From: Chrysaora quinquecirrha | Lineage: Eukaryota > Cnidaria > Scyphozoa > Semaeostomeae > Pelagiidae | DNA: 64,000 nt | Reading direction: 5' to 3' | Assembly: GCA_014526335.1 (NCBI GenBank) | Contig: JACTAT010000015.1 | Coordinates: forward strand, 2,434,679 to 2,498,678 | Shown here: positions 59,701 to 64,000 of the stretch, one piece after another | Layout of the letters: every line of letters begins with the position of its first letter | Numbering within the stretch: position 1 is the first letter of the stretch | Translations under genes and position numbers: made by a program | The notes under the pieces: generated by a model | Database searches by the model: none | What the model was told of the DNA's origin: nothing | Seen by the model: only the letters and a program-made list of their open reading frames with translations

Positions 59701-62700
59701 AAGTCGAACGGGAGGAGAGCCATGCGTTGTATGACTTGGAGAGTTACTCGACGATTTCATTGAGCTCTAGAGCTCAGTTGAAACGTTGTTGGCTATCTGA
59801 TCTTGCAGTCCAGTTTCAAGTATCTCAGACTGTGGCTTGCTGTACTTATGGAAAAATCTATCCTAGTATTTGCCATTCATTACAAATATATACAAATATG
59901 TAGGGTGCTGAAGAAGGTTCAGCACAGACGAAACAAAAAAATTCAAATGTAAGGAGATCCTTGCGCTGTACTGCATGACTTGGAGAGTTATTCGGCGACT
60001 TCATTGAGCTCTAGAGCCCAGTTGAAACGCTGTTGGCTCTTTGGTCATGTAGTCTAAGTTTGAATCCCATCTGCTATTGTATGCCACTTGTGGAAAAATC
60101 TATCCTAGTGTTTGGTCATTCATAACATACATATACATGATAAAGACTCTTAAAATGATATATTAGAGATGTTATTGTTTCTGTTTCTCTCATTTTAGGA
60201 TGTGGATCTTATTGACAGAAATGGCATGACACCTCTCATGTGGGCTGCTTACAGAAGCTTTGGGTAAACTACTATTCGAATAGTACTCATTAATTCAACT
60301 CTGAAAATCTTTCTTTGACAAAGTAGTTAACAAAAGTTAATCAAACTCTAAGGTAATTTTTGGAGAAAACTACACGCTAGCGAATCGATACGAACTACTG
60401 TGGTTGTGTTTGTTGCCAACAGTGATGGTAATTTTGGTGTACTGTGGTGAATACAAAGCATAGCAAAACTCTACGTACAGATCAAGCAAGAAAAACCACA
60501 AAATCCACCACTGTTCGCAAAAAACACCACCACATCAAGCATAATAACCCATCGCATCAAGCATAATAACCCGCCAAAGTAGTGCTTATCAACCACAGTA
60601 GTGCTTGTCTAGCATCCTTCGCAGACCTGAAATTCAACCTTTTGCTTTATATGCCAGTCCTTTTTAAGTCGCTGGCTCACTTTTTCTCTAAAAATATTCC
60701 CAATAGTCCTTATCCTGTCTTCAAGAAGAACTTAACCTCGTCCCAGAAAAAGGTAACTAAAATCACAAAAATAGTAGTTTTATTGTTTCTCCCCCCTTTA
60801 TCATTTTAATCTATTTCATGTTTCAGTCTTGACACAATGCGAGTTCTTCTGAATTTCGGAGCTTCTGTAAATTATGCTGATAAAATGCATAAAAATACTG
60901 GTAAGCTATCTTCAGTGCGTTATTTTTGAAATTTGCATTTAATTCTCACTCTTCTACCGTGTAAATGTGGTTTCTTCCTATAGCTACCTTATTCTTCCAC
61001 TCTATAAATGTTTCTTCCAATAGCTATCGCATGTTCCTGGCGATTGAAACTGACATTTTTGTTGCTTTAATAAAATCACCGCCCTTTTATACTTAATTGT
61101 ACATAGTTTTAGTTGTATGGAAGTTCGGGATAGATCACAATAGGACGCAAAATCCTAGGTCATACTTTGTTCGTCTGACACTTCTCAGAGTTTTTTCCGT
61201 TATAAACAGAAAATTCCGTTATAACAATTGACTAAGGCGGGAGTATACAGTATGACAAACACCGTTAATTTTACTTGCAATCTACATAAATTTTGATGCC
61301 GTTATCATATCGATACTTAAGTTTTGTATATCTTTTTCCCCGCAGCATTACACTGGGCGATTGCATCAAGTAATACTAACGCAATCAAGCCGCTGCTAAA
61401 ATCCGGAGCAAGCTTAGACTCACTTAATGAACAGGTTTGGTTCACATTTTCGTTGTATTGAAATAATAATAAGAATTCAGATTGCTGTGATATATATAAT
61501 AGATACTAAACGATGAAATAGATTGAGCTACGTAGGTCTCTTAGGCCCTTTTGAAACTATCAAAAATTGTTGGTCAAACATTGGAAATTTGCCTTTCAAA
61601 CAACGATTGATCGTTTTGCCACATCACAAAACATTGCTTGTTAAACATTCTTTGCTTGACACAATAATAAAATGTTTTTGAAGTTTTTAAAAAACGTTAC
61701 TGAGCGAATGCTGCTTCTCATAGCTAATGCTTGCCAAGCAATGTTTTGTGACGTGGACAAACGGTCAAACATTGCTTGCGAAGTTTAAGCAACAATGTTT
61801 GATCGTTTAGCCAGGGCCTTGAGCTACTGAACTCTATTTTATGTTCATTGCTTTTTGTTATGATTGCCGGATAGAAATATTTATGATTTTTTCTGTTCAC
61901 CCTGGACCTGATGTTTGAAATAAACTAACCAAGCTATACTCCTTTGAATTTATAGGGGTTGTCGCCAGTAGACTTAGCAGCAGAACGTAGAAACACGTGG
62001 ATTTTACAAACACTTCAAGCTGCTGTTTCACAACGTGGACATGGCAGACTGTCTTTTATTCAAAGTCTTACGACTGACAAGGTAATTTTCTTCATTATGT
62101 CTGTTGGGTAACCCTTATCCTACCTGGGGGGGGGGGTGTTTTCCACTCCCCTCAAGCTTTTCTTGTAACTGTTCTGATTGATGTAAGCTTCCAAACCAGT
62201 CTGACTTAAGCCTATGTTCGAGTTAATATTTCTTTCTTTTGATTATTTACTTCTATACAAATAGGACAAGAAAAGAAAAATGGGGATAATTATTCCAATT
62301 ATCGCAATGTTTTCTGCTGGAGCCATTCTAGAATATTCTACGTGGTGGATTTACACTGTTACATTACTCGCTGGTCTTGCCGTCGCATTGAACTTCGCTC
62401 TGAGGTGAGTATTATTTTACGAAGGATTCCCTTTTGCTGGGTGGTACTCTTCAGTGCCAATATACAGGGGATCTTAAAGTTTTTATATATACCTATCCAT
62501 ATGTAATAGCTAATCTAGATTACTTGTTTCACCCCGGGTAATGTCTGTTCAGTACAGTGGAGGGTGTGCAGTACAGTGGAGAATATTCAGTACAGTGGAA
62601 GGATATCGTCAGTAGAGTGGAAAGATGTCATCAGTCCGATGGAGGATGTTCAGTACAGTGGATGGATACCATCAGCACGGTTGAGGATGTTCAGTACACT

Positions 62701-63493
62701 GGAGGTATATCATCAGTATAGTGGAGGGATATCATCCGTACCATAGGGATATCATCAGTTCGTACAGTGGAGGATATTCAGTACTGTGGAGGGATATCAT
62801 CATTACAGTACAATCACTCCTGTACTGATGATATCTCTCCACTGTACTGATGATATCCCTCCCTGTTTTGGTGATATCTCTCCACTGTACTGAATATCCT
62901 CCACTGCACAGACATTTACCTGGGTGGCTTTGTTTTTGATATCCTACTCATTTCGTAATGTGTTCCATTATAGATCATACAGAGATATGGAGAACAACAC
63001 TGTCGCTCTTGGTACATATCTAGCGACGAAATTGTTCATGTTTGCAACATTATTTCTGTATTTCTGGCCGTGTATCCTTTCATTATACAGACAAATGAAG
63101 GGTTGTAACCTTTGTAACTCGAAGGCGTGTGATATTTCAAAACGAAACAAATCAAAACAAAAGGACATCTTGGGGTTTTCTGTTGAAAGACAAGGGGTGA
63201 CAGGCATCTCAGTTTCATGTTGATATCTGTTTGATAAGCGATAACTGGGACTCGTGTAGGAAGTCTACTACCTGCTGCTTAGAACGATGCTGTCTAGTGC
63301 CAGATGCCTTTTAAGTGTTATTGGATGAGAAGATTTCATAGTCACGAATTTTTCCTTGACTCACTTGATAGTTATAACATCAAAAGTTCTGTTTTTGTTT
63401 ACTTTGAATTCTACTGGCTTATTCTATTTCTTCTTCAAATCTTGGTTGTCAGATCCTGGTATTATTAAAAGCAAACCCTCAGAGCAGAAACTG
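56755..63493 (+). CDS. ZDHHC17: Ankyrin-repeat palmitoyltransferase ZDHHC17/13 (HIP14-like), 5' part
   Basis: Exons: 56755-56814, 57486-57619, 58105-58182, 58339-58409, 59174-59247, 60199-60263, 60827-60900, 61346-61434, 61956-62081, 62265-62404, 62974-63071, 63372-63493, then a GTGAGG donor; the rest lies beyond the window. The introns are GT-AG, all phases agree, and 1131 nt give 377 residues. About seven ankyrin repeats come first ([74 protein letters not shown]). Four membrane segments follow (exons 10-12), then the DPG motif in [14 protein letters not shown]. This is the HIP14 layout. The catalytic DHHC Cys-rich domain must lie to the right. Known role of the family: Golgi S-acylation of substrates recruited by the ankyrin domain. 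ZDHHC13 is the alternative, or a single pre-duplication orthologue of both. Confidence 0.92.
59445..60135 (+). mobile_element. tRNA-like SINE (family 2), three tandem copies
   Basis: Three head-to-tail copies of about 225 bp start near 59445, 59665 and 59895. Each has GACTTGGAGAGTTACTCG-like, GAGCTCTAGAGCTCAGTTGA-like and TGCAGTCCAGTTTCAA-like words, followed by ATCCTAGTATTTGCCATTCA. They lie in intron 5 of the palmitoyltransferase gene, ending about 60 bp before the 60199 exon. Confidence 0.5.
60371..60617. mobile_element. Relic of the CACGCTAGCGAATC foldback family
   Basis: This opens CACGCTAGCGAATCGATAC, contains ACTACTGTGG and the core ATAGCAAAACTCTA, and closes with CCACAGTAGTGCTTGTCTAGC. 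It has lost most arm repeats compared with 10609-11290. It lies in intron 6 of the palmitoyltransferase gene. Confidence 0.6.
61548..61822. mobile_element. MITE, CCCTGGCCAAACGATCAAACA family
   Basis: The right end CAATGTTTGATCGTTTAGCC with AGGGCC is intact; the left end is degraded. The interior is self-complementary. It lies in intron 8 of the palmitoyltransferase gene. Confidence 0.5.
62530..62926. mobile_element. Short copy of the CACCC...GGGTG tandem-repeat foldback
   Basis: The ends CACCCCGGGTAATGTCTGTT and ACAGACATTTACCTGGGTG are inverted. They are flanked by TGTTT and GCTTT, an imperfect 5 bp duplication. The arms consist of GGAGGATATTCAGTACAGTGG-type units, and the right arm is much shorter than the left. 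It lies in intron 10 of the palmitoyltransferase gene, about 45 bp before the 62974 exon. Confidence 0.7.
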
Positions 63494-64000
63494 GTGAGGT
63501 TTGGTTATAATTAAATAGTTTTGTCTCCATCTCCCTCCTGTGAGGCTTAGAGAAATAAACCGTAAACTGAAATGGTCTACGAAGTAAGTTCATGCTCTAT
63601 GAACGACAGTCGACGTGTGACGATAGTAACAAGACGATAACGATAGAGTAGAAACCATTTGCTGCGACGTACCATCTATAGGCGGGGAAAGGAACAGAAA
63701 TGGGAGGACATACTACCAAATTGCCACACCGCATTTTCAATTCCATACAGACACTCTTTGAAAATTTCTTTGAATCGCAAACACAGAAACAGGTTTGCCA
63801 CTATTTCCCTTCCACAACAGATGTGATTTGAATCTAGTTTCCGACCGCCACCGACTGCTGTGTTTTCGGCCTGCTAGTTTCCTATCACCTCTGATGGGAT
63901 TTGAACATAGTGCCCCACCTCCACAAAGGGGGTTTGAGCCTAGTTTTCTACTATGACTGATGGGATTTCATCCCGGACTGCCAGATTAGAAAGTCGACTA
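63494..64000. other. Start of palmitoyltransferase intron 12
   Basis: This follows the 63493 donor. Words of the type GATGGGATTTGAACATAGT recur loosely three or four times at 63820-63990. No exon was recognised, so the DHHC-encoding exons lie outside the window. Confidence 0.45.

Overview
This window looks like nuclear DNA of an early-branching animal, most likely an anthozoan cnidarian such as a stony coral. The reasons are AT-rich DNA, many short exons with GT-AG introns, animal gene families (EMC10, an ankyrin-repeat DHHC palmitoyltransferase, an AMPK-related kinase, a class A GPCR) and dense small DNA transposons and tRNA-like SINEs. The taxon is inferred, not proven. Almost no real gene here is a single ORF: the models were built by joining exons whose splice sites and phases agree. 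Layout from left to right: (1) 1-7.3 kb holds one signal-peptide first exon on the minus strand (1934-2015), whose gene continues off the left edge, plus transposons, including a foldback element with tandem-repeat arms (4588-6091). (2) 7362-18616 (minus) is a six-exon gene for a 233-residue secreted protein of unknown function. Its introns hold a 1.1 kb GAA tract, a MITE, a second foldback element (10609-11290) and a 5.2 kb palindromic transposon (13033-18272) with decayed coding sequence. (3) 19296-33973 (plus), divergent from gene 2, is a 14-exon HUNK-like Ser/Thr kinase of about 1007 residues with a long low-complexity tail. (4) 34-40 kb is gene-poor, with a Harbinger transposase fragment, a MITE and a TATAG pentanucleotide tract. 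(5) 40020-41207 is a single-exon rhodopsin-type GPCR. (6) 41.2-50.4 kb is gene-poor and repeat-rich: an array of about 180 bp units interrupted by a 500-N gap, then about 37 copies of an 84 bp satellite. (7) 50440-56614 (minus) is a complete nine-exon EMC10 gene. (8) Only 140 bp away, head to head, ZDHHC17/13 (HIP14-like) starts at 56755 and runs off the right edge before its DHHC catalytic domain. The gene products do not form one pathway. EMC10 (membrane-protein insertion at the ER) and ZDHHC17 (Golgi S-acylation) share a presumed bidirectional promoter. The most unusual content is the set of foldback elements whose long inverted arms are tandem arrays of 19-22 bp units, with the same order of variant units in both arms.
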